DNA of 64,000 nucleotides from an uncultured Coriobacteriales bacterium (GTDB lineage: Bacteria; Actinomycetota; Coriobacteriia; Coriobacteriales; UMGS124). The stretch covers positions 9,832 through 73,831 of the forward strand of contig CABQHM010000008.1 of NCBI GenBank assembly GCA_902464015.1, in the 5' to 3' direction. The notes under the pieces are model-generated. The model ran no database searches. It was given only the letters and a program-made list of their open reading frames with translations, and was not told the DNA's origin. Below are positions 33,965 to 42,585 of the stretch, piece after piece. Position 1 is the stretch's first letter. Each line of letters begins with the position of its first letter. A program made the translations under genes and the position numbers.

Positions 33965-34975
33965 TCATGACTGCACCGGTGCCCAGATGTCAACAAGCTT
34001 TAGAAGAAAATCAAAGAACGATGTAATTACGTTGTTCCCCTCAAAGAGCGGGCGACTCTTCTCCCATGAGCCTCTCAGCGCCTCTAGTGATCTAGCGTGC
34101 CTTGCCTTCGTTTCGGATCTTATGCAGACCAGCTGCGCCGCGTAGAGGGTTGAAGCAATCTGAACGGTTCTCAGGTTCGAGAGCCTTGCGCGTCTTGACT
34201 TGGTTCGCTTGAGACCATGCTTGTTAAGCGACGCGGTTATGAGGGCGTTGACGTCCGTACTTGCCTTCTGTTCCGTTCGCGACACGCCGTTGAGAATGCA
34301 GCTGTTGTGGGCGCAGGCGTTTCTGAGTCCCTGCGTGCTTCGAAGCACATAGTGCTCCTGTCGCATCTCTTCGTCGTCCCAACGGTTTGCGCAAAAGAGG
34401 TAGAGAGAATTGAGCGTGCCGAATTCTGCTGCCTCAAGGAGCACCCATATTGGGATGCCGGTGTTGTAGTAGTGTGCAACGAGATCGCCCGAGTACTCAT
34501 CGTGCTTTTCGTCGCCGTTGCTTCTGCCTTTGAGGTTGCCACTGATGTAGCTGCGGCCCTTGTGATTCATCTGTGCCAAGAAGTCCTCGACAATTGCGTA
34601 GCCGTCTTCTCTGTGGGCCTCGCACTTGTTGAGCAATCTGACGCGAGTGAAGTGCTCCACGTCGATTGCGATGGGTAGCAGACATTCTCTGAGTTGCCTG
34701 TCCAGTGAGGAAAGGCTTCGCAAGTGCTCGAAGTCAAGTCCCAGGTACTTGCCTACGTGTGGGCCCTGGTCCTGTACTGGAAAGAGTTTACGGTAAGAGG
34801 ATGTGCGTAATAGGTTATTGCCCGAACGGAGATAGTCGGTGGCTTCGGCCTCGGTGCAGAGGGCGAAGGTTACGCCTTTGGACTTGAGGTGGGCGATTTG
34901 CTCGGGTACTGTGAGCAGGGGCTTGTTGTGTGGCTGTTGCTGGGCCCCGTGAGCTTGGCCGCTGTCTTCGGACAT
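33965..34975 (-). CDS. Abi-family (AbiD/AbiF, Abi_2) HEPN protein
   Basis: A 336-residue abortive-infection-type protein. The N-terminal half has the family pattern with the segment NNLLRTSSYRKLFPV around residues 53-67 and LDRQLRECLLPIAIDVEHFTR near 91-111. The HEPN ribonuclease motif RNACAHN is at 218-224 (Arg and His four residues apart). Members cleave RNA and give phage resistance or act as toxins, and some are held in check by an adjacent small RNA. Here the structured RNA element lies at the 3' side on the opposite strand. GGAGG precedes the ATG. The neighbouring XRE genes are probably regulators. Confidence 0.83.
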   Translation of the reverse strand: MSEDSGQAHGAQQQPHNKPLLTVPEQIAHLKSKGVTFALCTEAEATDYLRSGNNLLRTSSYRKLFPVQDQGPHVGKYLGLDFEHLRSLSSLDRQLRECLLPIAIDVEHFTRVRLLNKCEAHREDGYAIVEDFLAQMNHKGRSYISGNLKGRSNGDEKHDEYSGDLVAHYYNTGIPIWVLLEAAEFGTLNSLYLFCANRWDDEEMRQEHYVLRSTQGLRNACAHNSCILNGVSRTEQKASTDVNALITASLNKHGLKRTKSRRARLSNLRTVQIASTLYAAQLVCIRSETKARHARSLEALRGSWEKSRPLFEGNNVITSFFDFLLKLVDIWAPVQS

Positions 34976-35200
34976 TGGGGCCCTCCTGTCGAGCTCGGTT
35001 GGATCGTATTGTGCCGTGCATCGGGAATCCTGCGGTTTACATGGGGCCTGCGGGGGTCTTTCGAGTCGGCGTGTCAGTTCTCTCGCATGTAGATTCTTCT
35101 CGTAGAGATTGATGAGATGGGAACCATCATCGAACCGTTCATGAAGGGCCGAGTGAGTGGTCAGTAGTTCGACGGCGCACTGCTCTCACAAGATTCATCA

Positions 35201-35227
35201 GCATATGCGCTCGTTTCGAGCATATGC
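35201..35227. repeat. inverted repeat around GCATATGC/CGAGC
   Basis: GCATATGCGCTCG and CGAGCATATGC face each other across TTT in the gap between the Abi gene and the first XRE gene. It could be an operator or a weak terminator of the XRE gene. The rest of the 289-bp gap shows no gene. Confidence 0.4.
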
Positions 35228-35264
35228 CCTCTCTTCGCAGGGAGATAAAGGTGCCGCCATCTTT

Positions 35265-35651
35265 CTACTTCCAGTCCTGGGAGGTGTTTGCCGCCTCGCG
35301 GAATTCGAGGTACCGCATGAAATCGTCGAGCATCTCGCGGCCGCTTCTGCTGAGCCTGCGCACGCGGTCATCGAGCGTGGGCGTGCGCTTGGCGTCGATA
35401 TCGTCGCGGCCCACTACGAGGTCGATGCTGACGCCGAGCTCGTCGGCCATGGCCCAGGCGGCGGGAAGCGGTATGCCGGAGTTCGGGTCCTCCGGGGCCC
35501 GCTCGTAGCGAGAGTACGTGGAGTTGGGGATGTTGAGCGCGGCGGCGAACTCCTTGGCCGACGAGTAGCCGGCCTCGCGGCGCAGGCGCTGAAGCGTGCG
35601 CTTTCCATAGGCCTTTCCCGCATCGCGGCGTGATACGACAGTAGATGACAT
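35265..35651 (-). CDS. XRE-type helix-turn-helix regulator
   Basis: A 128-residue protein with an XRE-like helix-turn-helix at about 20-75 (GYSSAKEFAAALNIPNSTYSRYE) followed by a helical C-terminal tail. It is a paralogue of the next minus-strand gene: both share AxEF, IPxxTYxRYE, AAWxxADExGVSID in the same order. Such proteins usually repress their own and neighbouring genes. GGAAAGGACA lies before the ATG, at a rather long distance of about 13 bases. Confidence 0.78.
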   Translation of the reverse strand: MSSTVVSRRDAGKAYGKRTLQRLRREAGYSSAKEFAAALNIPNSTYSRYERAPEDPNSGIPLPAAWAMADELGVSIDLVVGRDDIDAKRTPTLDDRVRRLSRSGREMLDDFMRYLEFREAANTSQDWK

Positions 35652-35750
35652 ATGCTGTCACTTGTCCTTTCCTGAAAGCGGTTTCTGGGAAACGGACGCA
35701 CCATGCCCGCAAGGGCGTCACCCTCTTCGGGCACCCTTGTTCATCGGGGC

Positions 35751-36392
35751 CTAAGACATCGAGCCCATCTCTTTCTCGGACTCGCGTACGGCTGCCATGT
35801 CGACCTTGGCGTACCTGATGGACATGCCCTTGAATTCGAAGTCGCCGTGGATGCGGTCGTATGCGGCCATGATCTTGCCCATCGAATCCCTCACCCCGAG
35901 CTCCTGGCGCTCGTCAGCGCGCCTCTCCAGATACTCTTTGAATCGCTCACGCAGCTCGGCCGTCGTGGCCGACAAGGCGACGCCGGGCTCGTTGCAGTCG
36001 AGCTCGGCCAAAAAGAGACTGTCGAGCCTTGCGCACAGCGCCTCGGTGCGACGGTGCTCGGCCTCTGCCTTTCGCTTGGCTGTATCGGCGTTCTTGGCGG
36101 CCAAAAAGTCCAGGTAGTCGTCGAGCGAGGATTGGAACTCGGGGGCGAGCGCGTCGTAGCGCAGTTGCACCTCGCCGCGCTCTTCGGCGGGCGCGGGCTC
36201 GTTGCGGTCGACTATGACGTCGATGGACACGCCGAACTCGTCGGCGAGGCGCCAGGCGGCGGTGAGGGGAATCTTTTCAGGGCTGGACTCGTAGCGGGCG
36301 TAGGTGGTGAACGGGATGCCCATCGCTTCGGCGAAGTCCCTGGCCGTCCTGTACCCGGCTCGCTTCCTCAGCTCCTGCAAGCCGCTTGCCAT
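35751..36392 (-). CDS. XRE-type helix-turn-helix regulator with helical C-terminal domain
   Basis: A 213-residue protein: helix-turn-helix at about 5-60 (GYRTARDFAEAMGIPFTTYARYE) and a long charged helical domain (about 75-200) of unknown role. It is clearly related to the 128-residue regulator encoded downstream, so the pair arose by duplication. CGAGGAG precedes the ATG. It may regulate the Abi gene or neighbouring orphan genes. Confidence 0.78.
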   Translation of the reverse strand: MASGLQELRKRAGYRTARDFAEAMGIPFTTYARYESSPEKIPLTAAWRLADEFGVSIDVIVDRNEPAPAEERGEVQLRYDALAPEFQSSLDDYLDFLAAKNADTAKRKAEAEHRRTEALCARLDSLFLAELDCNEPGVALSATTAELRERFKEYLERRADERQELGVRDSMGKIMAAYDRIHGDFEFKGMSIRYAKVDMAAVRESEKEMGSMS

Positions 36393-37210
36393 TTCGAATC
36401 AACTCCTCGTTTATTTTCATCCTGTGGGGGCGGGTCCCGCAAGATGGGGATTCATGCGACGCTTCGGGGCCAATTGTAGCTATATGTGGTGATTCGTGCT
36501 AGTAAAAAAACACCAAAATTCGCAAACAGTCTCAATCAAAGCTAAATTGCATGATATTATGGCGTAGTTTGAAAGCGCAATGTACTCTCTGATGAGAACT
36601 TGAGGGTTCTCGTGTGTCACGAGATGGAGAGTACTCAGCGCGAACGCGACCGGCCACGCAAGCAGAACGCGCGGCTGTGCGGGAAGTGTGGGCTGGTGGG
36701 AAGAAGCCAGCACGGACGGGGTTGAGCGCTTGTGTCGTGTTGACGGGTCACAACTTTCAGGCTCTTGTATAAACTTTTGGGCCGCGTCATAATACTGGCC
36801 AATGGCCCCGGAATGACCTCTGATTCAAGTCACCGGGGCTCGATTTGTTTACTTGTACGGATTCGAGGACGTGACCCTGGACAAGTTCCTTGAGGAGCAC
36901 CCCGTGCCGGTGGATGTCAAGTTTTAGACCTTAAACCAATGCCCATTTGTGAACGCTTTTGTGAAGCGGGCGGTTTGTGACGCCTGAGGATAATGCTGCC
37001 AGCGCAGGACAACCCTATAGACGGTGATTTCCATGCCGAAACGAGGCCGACCGAGGAGATGGTCGAGCAGGCCAGCAAGCTGAAAAACGACAGGCTCTTT
37101 AATGGCGGCATAATGTCTCGTGCCGTTCGCAAACCTCCGACAGTTCGGGTATGTCTCGCAAGTCGGCCCATATGTATGATGGCTCCACTCTTTCAGGCGG
37201 GAGCATTCTC
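36393..37210. other. 818-bp stretch without a convincing gene
   Basis: The left part is AT-rich. A promoter-like pair TTGTAT/CATAAT (17-bp spacer, -10 at 36788-36793) stands before the second structured RNA element. After it a 28-codon open end (36841-36927) reads protein-like and stops in TAG, but the same bases are alignable to the RNA element copy 1, so it may not be coding. Nothing else is recognised up to the DUF1294 gene. Confidence 0.5.
36796..36890 (+). ncRNA. abiF-RNA-like structured element, copy 2 (orphan)
   Basis: The element repeats copy 1: stem GCCCCGG/CCGGGGC, identical loop core CTGATTCAAGTCA, and a second, looser match over the following 30 bases (ATTTGT...ATTCG). A CATAAT box with TTGTAT 17 bp upstream makes transcription on the plus strand likely. 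No Abi gene follows it, so it may be a leftover of a lost locus or a free-standing regulator RNA. Confidence 0.5.
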
Positions 37211-37852
37211 ATGGAACAGGTTTTGGCCGTTCTGGGCGATGCCATCCAAAGCACCCACCCCTTTGTCCTTTATTTCGTGGGTATGAACGTACTCACATTC
37301 GTTCTCTTCGCAATCGACTATGCGATAGTCTGTCGCAACCAGGACCCGGACACCGGGCTCATGGATGGCAGGATTCTGACGCTGTTTGCCGTGGTGGGTC
37401 GTGCCCTCGGGATGTTCGTCGCCTTGGCCATCTTTACCAGGCTACACATGAACAAGGCCAACATCGCCTGGTGGTTCAGCGCCATAATGCTCCTGATTGT
37501 CTGGGTTCTCGTCGTTCTCGTGTGGGCCGGCGTCATCGAGCTGAGCCCGGACCTTGGTGCGCCGTTCAATATCCCCGTTCTTGTCGGGTTGGGCGTATAC
37601 CTTCTTCTTATCAATGTCGTCACGTTCGCCGTCTTCTGTCTGGACAAGAAGAGAGCCGTCAACCGGAGCAGCAGGTTTCCCGAGGCCGCCCTGCTGGGCC
37701 TCTCGCTCGCCGGAGGGTCCCTGGGCGGCATCGTCGCCATGCGAGTCGCGCACCACAAGACGTCCAAGTGGTATTTCACGGTTGGGCTGTCTGCGTTCAT
37801 CGCCCTGCACGTCGTGCTGTTCTTTTTTGCGCACAGTGCCGGGATCGTTTAG
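37211..37852 (+). CDS. DUF1294-domain membrane protein
   Basis: A 213-residue membrane protein with five to six helices. The C-terminal half (about 125-205) matches DUF1294: LDKKRAVNRSSRFPEAALLGLSLAGGSLGG followed by RVAHHKTSKWYF. The N-terminal half looks like a degenerate copy of the same unit (NVLTFVLFAIDYAI, GRALGMFVAL), which suggests an internal duplication. Function of the family is unknown. GGCGGGAG precedes ATG 37211. The following zinc-ribbon protein gene begins 11 bp later, so they are probably co-transcribed. Confidence 0.8.
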   Translation: MEQVLAVLGDAIQSTHPFVLYFVGMNVLTFVLFAIDYAIVCRNQDPDTGLMDGRILTLFAVVGRALGMFVALAIFTRLHMNKANIAWWFSAIMLLIVWVLVVLVWAGVIELSPDLGAPFNIPVLVGLGVYLLLINVVTFAVFCLDKKRAVNRSSRFPEAALLGLSLAGGSLGGIVAMRVAHHKTSKWYFTVGLSAFIALHVVLFFFAHSAGIV

Positions 37853-37863
37853 GAGGTCTCAAA

Positions 37864-38409
37864 ATGGAAGTAATCGGACTTGTTTCTCTCCTTCTCCTTT
37901 TCTTCTTGGTTCTCGTGATTCTCGGGTTCACACTTTTCTTCGAAGACAGGCAAAACAAGCGGAATGCCGAGCTTGAGAAGGCCAGGCTCGAAGCCAAGTG
38001 GGAGCGCGCGAGCAAGGCCTTCAGGGACGACATGACCCAGGAGGGCTTCGAGGAAGTCGTCGCTGGGGCCGAGCGCCTGATCAAAAGGGTCGAATCCCTT
38101 AAGGTAAAGGGTCACAAGGTCTACGGCGCCGTCTCCGCCTTAAGCGGAATCAGCTCGTGGAAGTTCGTCATCATATTCGATTGCGGAGGGCATCTTACGA
38201 GCGAGTACATCATCGCGAGTGATAACGATGACTCGAACATACCGGATCGCATTGCCAAGCACATCGCCGAGGGGATAAGGACCTGGTCGCCCTTGACTTG
38301 CAGGGTGGCTGCGGCTTTCTGCCCGTACTGCGGTACCAAGGCGGGCCAAGGCATGGTCTTTTGCCCCTCATGCGGCGCAAGGCTACCGCAGGTGCCGGAG
38401 AGGCCCTAA
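37864..38409 (+). CDS. membrane-anchored protein with C-terminal zinc ribbon
   Basis: A 181-residue protein: N-terminal hydrophobic helix (about 5-27), a coiled-coil-like charged region (30-70), a small mixed domain, and a C-terminal zinc ribbon CPYCG...CPSCGARLP (about 158-176). The frame is open far upstream inside the previous gene, but GGAGG stands before ATG 37864. It forms a two-gene unit with the DUF1294 protein. Function unknown; the zinc ribbon may mediate protein contacts. Confidence 0.75.
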   Translation: MEVIGLVSLLLLFFLVLVILGFTLFFEDRQNKRNAELEKARLEAKWERASKAFRDDMTQEGFEEVVAGAERLIKRVESLKVKGHKVYGAVSALSGISSWKFVIIFDCGGHLTSEYIIASDNDDSNIPDRIAKHIAEGIRTWSPLTCRVAAAFCPYCGTKAGQGMVFCPSCGARLPQVPERP

Positions 38410-38618
38410 CGTACCTTCGCGGTTGCTACATGGCGCATAGATGGATTTGGTCGAGCTTGCTCGCAAGCGCCTGGGCGGTGGCCAGAAATCTTCTGCCCGC
38501 GTGACTAACTGGCCCTCGAGAGCGGCATGGTTTCTCGCGATGATGGATTGCGCCTCTTTTAACGGTGGCTTTCTTTTGTGTCGCCGCCGCGCGCTTCTTG
38601 ATTGCCCCCCTGTGAAGA

Positions 38619-39329
38619 CTATTCTTCGGCGTCGTGGTTCGTGCGCCACTCGGGCGTGTCGGTGTCCCAGATGCATGCGAGGAAGTCGCCATCGTCGCTG
38701 TAGCCCTCGCAGGTGAGAGTCGCGCTCGTGACAAACGGCTCTGGCTCGGGGTCGTCGATACAGCGCAGTCCGCCCTTGCCGGTGTTGAGTTCCATTCCAA
38801 GTTCGAACCCGAAGCCTCGAACCTCGAACTCGCAGCTCACGGTAAGCAGCATTGCATCGCATGCCGGAACCTCGCAGGAGTCGAAGGATAGCGCAGTTGG
38901 GACGAGGTTGGTCGGCAGCGCCCTGGCGAGGATCTCGCCGATGGCATTGGCGACCATGTCTTCGTAGGTGTAACGGTAGTCGCGTTCGCTGGGGTTGGCA
39001 CCCGTGGGGAACTTGCTGTTTTCACTGACGTTCGCCCTATGCCAGACGTAGAAGTCGAGGTTGAACGGCAGATCCTCGGCCATGTCGGAGTCGTGGCTAT
39101 CGTCGAGCCTGAGCCCGTGTGCCTCGGCCAGCAGACGAATGGCGCGGTCGAGGTCGAACACGTCCCAAGCGTCGGCATTTTCCGAACAATCGAGGACTTC
39201 TGCGGCGAGACCGCACGTGTTGACGCTACAGCCGTCGGGCATGGATTCAAGGGCGAAGAGGATGCGCTCTGCGTCCTGCCTGGTTGATGTGGGGATGGAA
39301 AGTAGAGCGTCGAGGTCTTCGTGGTTCAT
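38619..39329 (-). CDS. hypothetical acidic protein
   Basis: A 236-residue acidic soluble protein of mixed composition with scattered cysteines and no known motif. An AAGGAAGG-like ribosome binding site lies 8 bases before ATG 39329. It follows the small gene at 39350-39556 by 20 bp and probably shares its transcript. No signal peptide or membrane segment. Function unknown; it belongs to the accessory region and may be of mobile origin. Confidence 0.65.
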   Translation of the reverse strand: MNHEDLDALLSIPTSTRQDAERILFALESMPDGCSVNTCGLAAEVLDCSENADAWDVFDLDRAIRLLAEAHGLRLDDSHDSDMAEDLPFNLDFYVWHRANVSENSKFPTGANPSERDYRYTYEDMVANAIGEILARALPTNLVPTALSFDSCEVPACDAMLLTVSCEFEVRGFGFELGMELNTGKGGLRCIDDPEPEPFVTSATLTCEGYSDDGDFLACIWDTDTPEWRTNHDAEE

Positions 39330-39349
39330 GGGATACCCTTCCTTTTGAG

Positions 39350-39556
39350 TTAGTCGACGGGCTTTGCATGGTACTGGTCGATGGGCTTGCCGTTCTTGTC
39401 ACGCCAGTCCATCCGACTGTTTGACGAGTGAGCCAGGACGCCGACGCCCTTGACCCTGCGGCACATGTGGTAGGTGCCGTCGGGGATGTGTGACCAGTCA
39501 ACCTCGATAGAGCGTTGCTTGGTGGCCTGGTCGAAGAGAGTCTCCTTCGAGGGCAT
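39350..39556 (-). CDS. hypothetical small protein
   Basis: A 68-residue protein with a basic, glycine-containing centre (YHMCRRVKGVGVLAHSSNSRMDWRD) that looks like a small beta-rich domain. An upstream in-frame ATG exists at 39580, but AAAGGCGG lies 7 bases before ATG 39556. It precedes the 236-residue hypothetical gene. No family recognised. Confidence 0.6.
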   Translation of the reverse strand: MPSKETLFDQATKQRSIEVDWSHIPDGTYHMCRRVKGVGVLAHSSNSRMDWRDKNGKPIDQYHAKPVD

Positions 39557-39715
39557 GCGCGCACCGCCTTTCCGTTTCATTGGGGTGGATTATCGCACCG
39601 CGCAGGATGTCCGCCAATGGGCGACAGCGTGGTCGTAGGGATAAGTGTCCGTAACCGTTTGTGGTCCTGAGGGCGTGTTTTGCTTGCCAGTATGTCAGCA
39701 GCATTGAGCATTCTA

Positions 39716-39733
39716 TTAACAGGTGAGTGTTAA
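39716..39733. promoter_or_regulatory. TTAACA-ggtgag-TGTTAA inverted repeat before hsdM
   Basis: A perfect 6-bp inverted repeat lies 78 bp before hsdM, just upstream of a TATGAT box (39744-39749). It could be an operator controlling the restriction-modification operon. Confidence 0.45.
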
Positions 39734-39810
39734 ACTGCCATGGTATGATACTTTTGACCATCGAGGGCGGCCTTTAGATTCCGCCGTCTTGTTTACCGCA
39801 TAGGGGCGTT

Positions 39811-41445
39811 ATGGCACGTAAGACCACGAAGAAGGAAACCGAGCTAACGCTTGAGGATGCGTTGTGGAACTGTCGTGTGGCGCTTCGCGGCGTGGGCAGC
39901 ATCGAGAAGAACCGTGACGCCGTTATCAGCCTGGTGTTCCTGAAGTTCGCAAGCGACAAGTTCGAGGCACGCCGCGCCGAGATTCCCGCTGAGGTGAAGC
40001 AGAAGCAGGGTATTGACCCCTGCCCCGAGTTCATGCTGGAACAGCCTTCCTTCTATAACGCTGCCAACGTCTTCTATCTGCCTCGTGAGTCGCGCTGGCA
40101 GTACCTCGTCGACAATGCCTCGGCAAACGACATCGCCAGCAAGATCGACAAGGCCATGGCCGACGCCGAGCGGGAGAACCCTGCGCTGAGGGGTGCTCTG
40201 CCGCTTAACCTGTTCTCCACCCTGGGGGCCGAAATCCGCTCTGTGAAGTCGCTTATTGACAACGTAGGCAAGATTGACCGCAGCCGCTTTCACGAGGAAG
40301 ACCTCATCGGGCGCGTGTACGAGTACTTTCTGCAGTCGTTCGCGGTGGGCAGCTCCAAGGAGGACGGTGAGTTCTATACGCCGGCCAGCGTGGTACAGCT
40401 CATTGCCGAGCTCATTGAGCCCTACGAGGGCGTGGTGTACGACCCCTGCTGCGGGTCGGGCGGCATGTTCGTGCAGTCGCACAAGTTCGTCGAGAAGCAC
40501 AACGGCAATCGCAGTGCCATCTCGATTGTGGGCCAGGAGTCCAACTCCGACACCTGGCGGCTGTGCAAGATGAACCTGGCCATACGCGGCATCGCCAACA
40601 ACCTGGGTGAGAAAGCCGCGTCGAGCTTCACGGCCGACCAGCACAAGGACAAGAAGGTCGACTACATCATGGCCAACCCGCCGTTCAACCTGAAGAACTG
40701 GCGCAGGGAGGATGAGCTTACGAAAGATCCCCGTTGGATGGGTTACCCTGTGCCGCCCGTCTCCAACGCGAACTATGCCTGGATTCTGCATATGATTTCG
40801 AAGTTGGATGTGAACCACGGTGTCGCGGGGTTCTTGCTGGCCAACGGCGCCCTCAACGCCGACGGCGACGAGGGTGCGATTCGTCAGAAGCTCATCGAGA
40901 ACGACAAGGTAGAGGCCATTATCGTGCTGCCGCGCGACATGTTCTATACCACCGACATATCGGTGACGCTGTGGATTCTGAACATGAACAAGGACGCCTG
41001 CGAGCGCAACGGCCGCCGACTGCGTGACCGGCGCGGCGAGGTGCTGTTTATGGACCTGCGCACCTGGGACGAGAACGTCGAGAAGTACAAGCTGGACAAG
41101 AACAAGACCAAGAAGAAAACTGTGCTCACGTCCGAGCAGATCTCGCGCGTGAAGGACATCTTCGAAAGTTGGCGTTGCGCCGACGGCTGCTATAAAGACG
41201 CATCCGAGTTGTGCAAATCTGTCCGCGTGAAGAGCGACGACTCCGATGAGCTGACCATTGCAAGCCGTGGTTATGTGCTGACGCCAAGTAAATACATCGA
41301 GTTTGTTGATCGCGACTTGGATATCGACTACGAGAAAGAGATGGGCCGCATCCAGGCCGAGATGAGGGAGCTGCTGGCAATTGAGAAGAAGTCCCAGGCC
41401 ATGCTCGAGGCCGCGTTCGAGGGCATTGGCTATGGGATTGAATAG
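39811..41445 (+). CDS. hsdM: type I restriction-modification DNA methyltransferase subunit HsdM
   Basis: A 544-residue N6-adenine methyltransferase. The N-terminal HsdM domain (about 10-140) is followed by the SAM-binding N-6 DNA methylase domain with motif I-like DPCCGSGGMF near residue 212 and the catalytic NPPF motif in YIMANPPFNLKNW near residue 290. It modifies adenines in the target defined by HsdS and forms the M2S core of the complex. hsdS overlaps its 3' end by 14 bp. Start ATG 39811 has only a weak ribosome binding site. Confidence 0.95.
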   Translation: MARKTTKKETELTLEDALWNCRVALRGVGSIEKNRDAVISLVFLKFASDKFEARRAEIPAEVKQKQGIDPCPEFMLEQPSFYNAANVFYLPRESRWQYLVDNASANDIASKIDKAMADAERENPALRGALPLNLFSTLGAEIRSVKSLIDNVGKIDRSRFHEEDLIGRVYEYFLQSFAVGSSKEDGEFYTPASVVQLIAELIEPYEGVVYDPCCGSGGMFVQSHKFVEKHNGNRSAISIVGQESNSDTWRLCKMNLAIRGIANNLGEKAASSFTADQHKDKKVDYIMANPPFNLKNWRREDELTKDPRWMGYPVPPVSNANYAWILHMISKLDVNHGVAGFLLANGALNADGDEGAIRQKLIENDKVEAIIVLPRDMFYTTDISVTLWILNMNKDACERNGRRLRDRRGEVLFMDLRTWDENVEKYKLDKNKTKKKTVLTSEQISRVKDIFESWRCADGCYKDASELCKSVRVKSDDSDELTIASRGYVLTPSKYIEFVDRDLDIDYEKEMGRIQAEMRELLAIEKKSQAMLEAAFEGIGYGIE

Positions 41446-42520
41446 AGTTCGGCTGGGCGACCTGATTGAGCCCTGCTATGGCGGTAATGAAGATGGGCGT
41501 TACGGGGTTGATGCCGTCTACGGTATTTCCGTTGATAAAGAATTCATAAAGACAAAGGCTGACCTGAACGGCGTTTCGCTCAAGAGCTATATCACGGTTG
41601 AACCCAAGAGCTTCGCTTTCGTTATGGTTACGTCTCGAAATGGCGGGAAGATTTCTGTTGCTTTTAATCATTCCGACAGAACAATACTCGTCTCATCTTT
41701 CAATGCCGTGTTTCGTCTTAGCAATCGAGGGCGTAAAGAGTTACTGGAAGAATTCCTGTTTATGTACTTGAACAGGTCAGAGTTTGATCGATATGCCCGA
41801 ATGAACTCGTGGGGCTCTGCGCGTGAACGTTTTTACTTTAGTGATATGTCAGATATTATTATCGATTTGCCGTCGATTGAGGTGCAGCGGAAGTATGTCG
41901 CTATCTATGAGGTGATGCTGGCGAACCAGCGCGCTTATGAGCGGGGCCTTGATGACCTCAAGCTGAGTTGCGACGCGCTTGTTGAAAAGCTCATGCGCGA
42001 ACTGCCGCCCGTCGCAATCGGCCCCTACATCGAGCAGAGCGATGCCCGAAACGGTGAGGGCAAATACGGGGAAGAGGATGTTCGCGGACTGTCCGTCAAC
42101 AAATGCATTATCGAGACTAACGCAAGCCTCACTGAGGTTAATCTTGGGAACTATAAGGTTCTTTGCCCAGGTGAACTTGCGTATGTTGCGGACACATCAA
42201 GGCGCGGCGATAAGATTTCCATTGTCTTAAACGAAACAGATGACACGTTCATCACTTCCGCAATCAATACGGTCTTTCGTGTCAAGCAAACAGCAGAAAG
42301 AGAACTGTTACCTGATTACCTGATGCTGTTCTTCGGGCGCACCGAATTCGATCGTTATGCCCGTTTCAAATCTTGGGGCAGCGCGCGCGAGACGTTTGAC
42401 TGGGACGAGATGTGCGAGGTCAGCATTCCTTTACCTAGAGTTGAGGTCCAGCGCTACGCAGTTGACCTGTACCAGGCCTGGCGCATGCGCCTGTCGATTA
42501 ATGAGAGGCTGAAAGCCTAG
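41432..42520 (+). CDS. hsdS: type I restriction-modification specificity subunit HsdS
   Basis: A 362-residue DNA-recognition subunit with two target recognition domains. They are clearly homologous to each other: both contain GKYG/GRYG near the start, the RxGxKIS segment, the SEFDRYARMNSWGSARE or TEFDRYARFKSWGSARE block and a helix starting VEVQR. This means both half-sites are read by the same kind of domain, so the recognition sequence may be nearly symmetric. AT-richer than hsdM and hsdR. ATG 41432 lies inside hsdM and fits translational coupling. At 362 residues it is slightly short but complete. Confidence 0.9.
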   Translation: MGLNRVRLGDLIEPCYGGNEDGRYGVDAVYGISVDKEFIKTKADLNGVSLKSYITVEPKSFAFVMVTSRNGGKISVAFNHSDRTILVSSFNAVFRLSNRGRKELLEEFLFMYLNRSEFDRYARMNSWGSARERFYFSDMSDIIIDLPSIEVQRKYVAIYEVMLANQRAYERGLDDLKLSCDALVEKLMRELPPVAIGPYIEQSDARNGEGKYGEEDVRGLSVNKCIIETNASLTEVNLGNYKVLCPGELAYVADTSRRGDKISIVLNETDDTFITSAINTVFRVKQTAERELLPDYLMLFFGRTEFDRYARFKSWGSARETFDWDEMCEVSIPLPRVEVQRYAVDLYQAWRMRLSINERLKA

Positions 42521-42585
42521 CTTAAGGACATCTGCCCCATCCTCATTCGGGGCTCGATAGAGGAAGTTTTGCGTTAGGGGCCCAT

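Noticed and set aside
36841..36927. Protein-like 28-codon tail after the second structured RNA copy
   Set aside because: No start codon, and the bases can be aligned to the RNA element copy 1, so coding is doubtful.
38426..38618. Lysine-rich minus-strand frame after the 236-residue hypothetical gene
   Set aside because: Its only ATG lies inside the neighbouring gene in another frame; no independent ribosome binding site.
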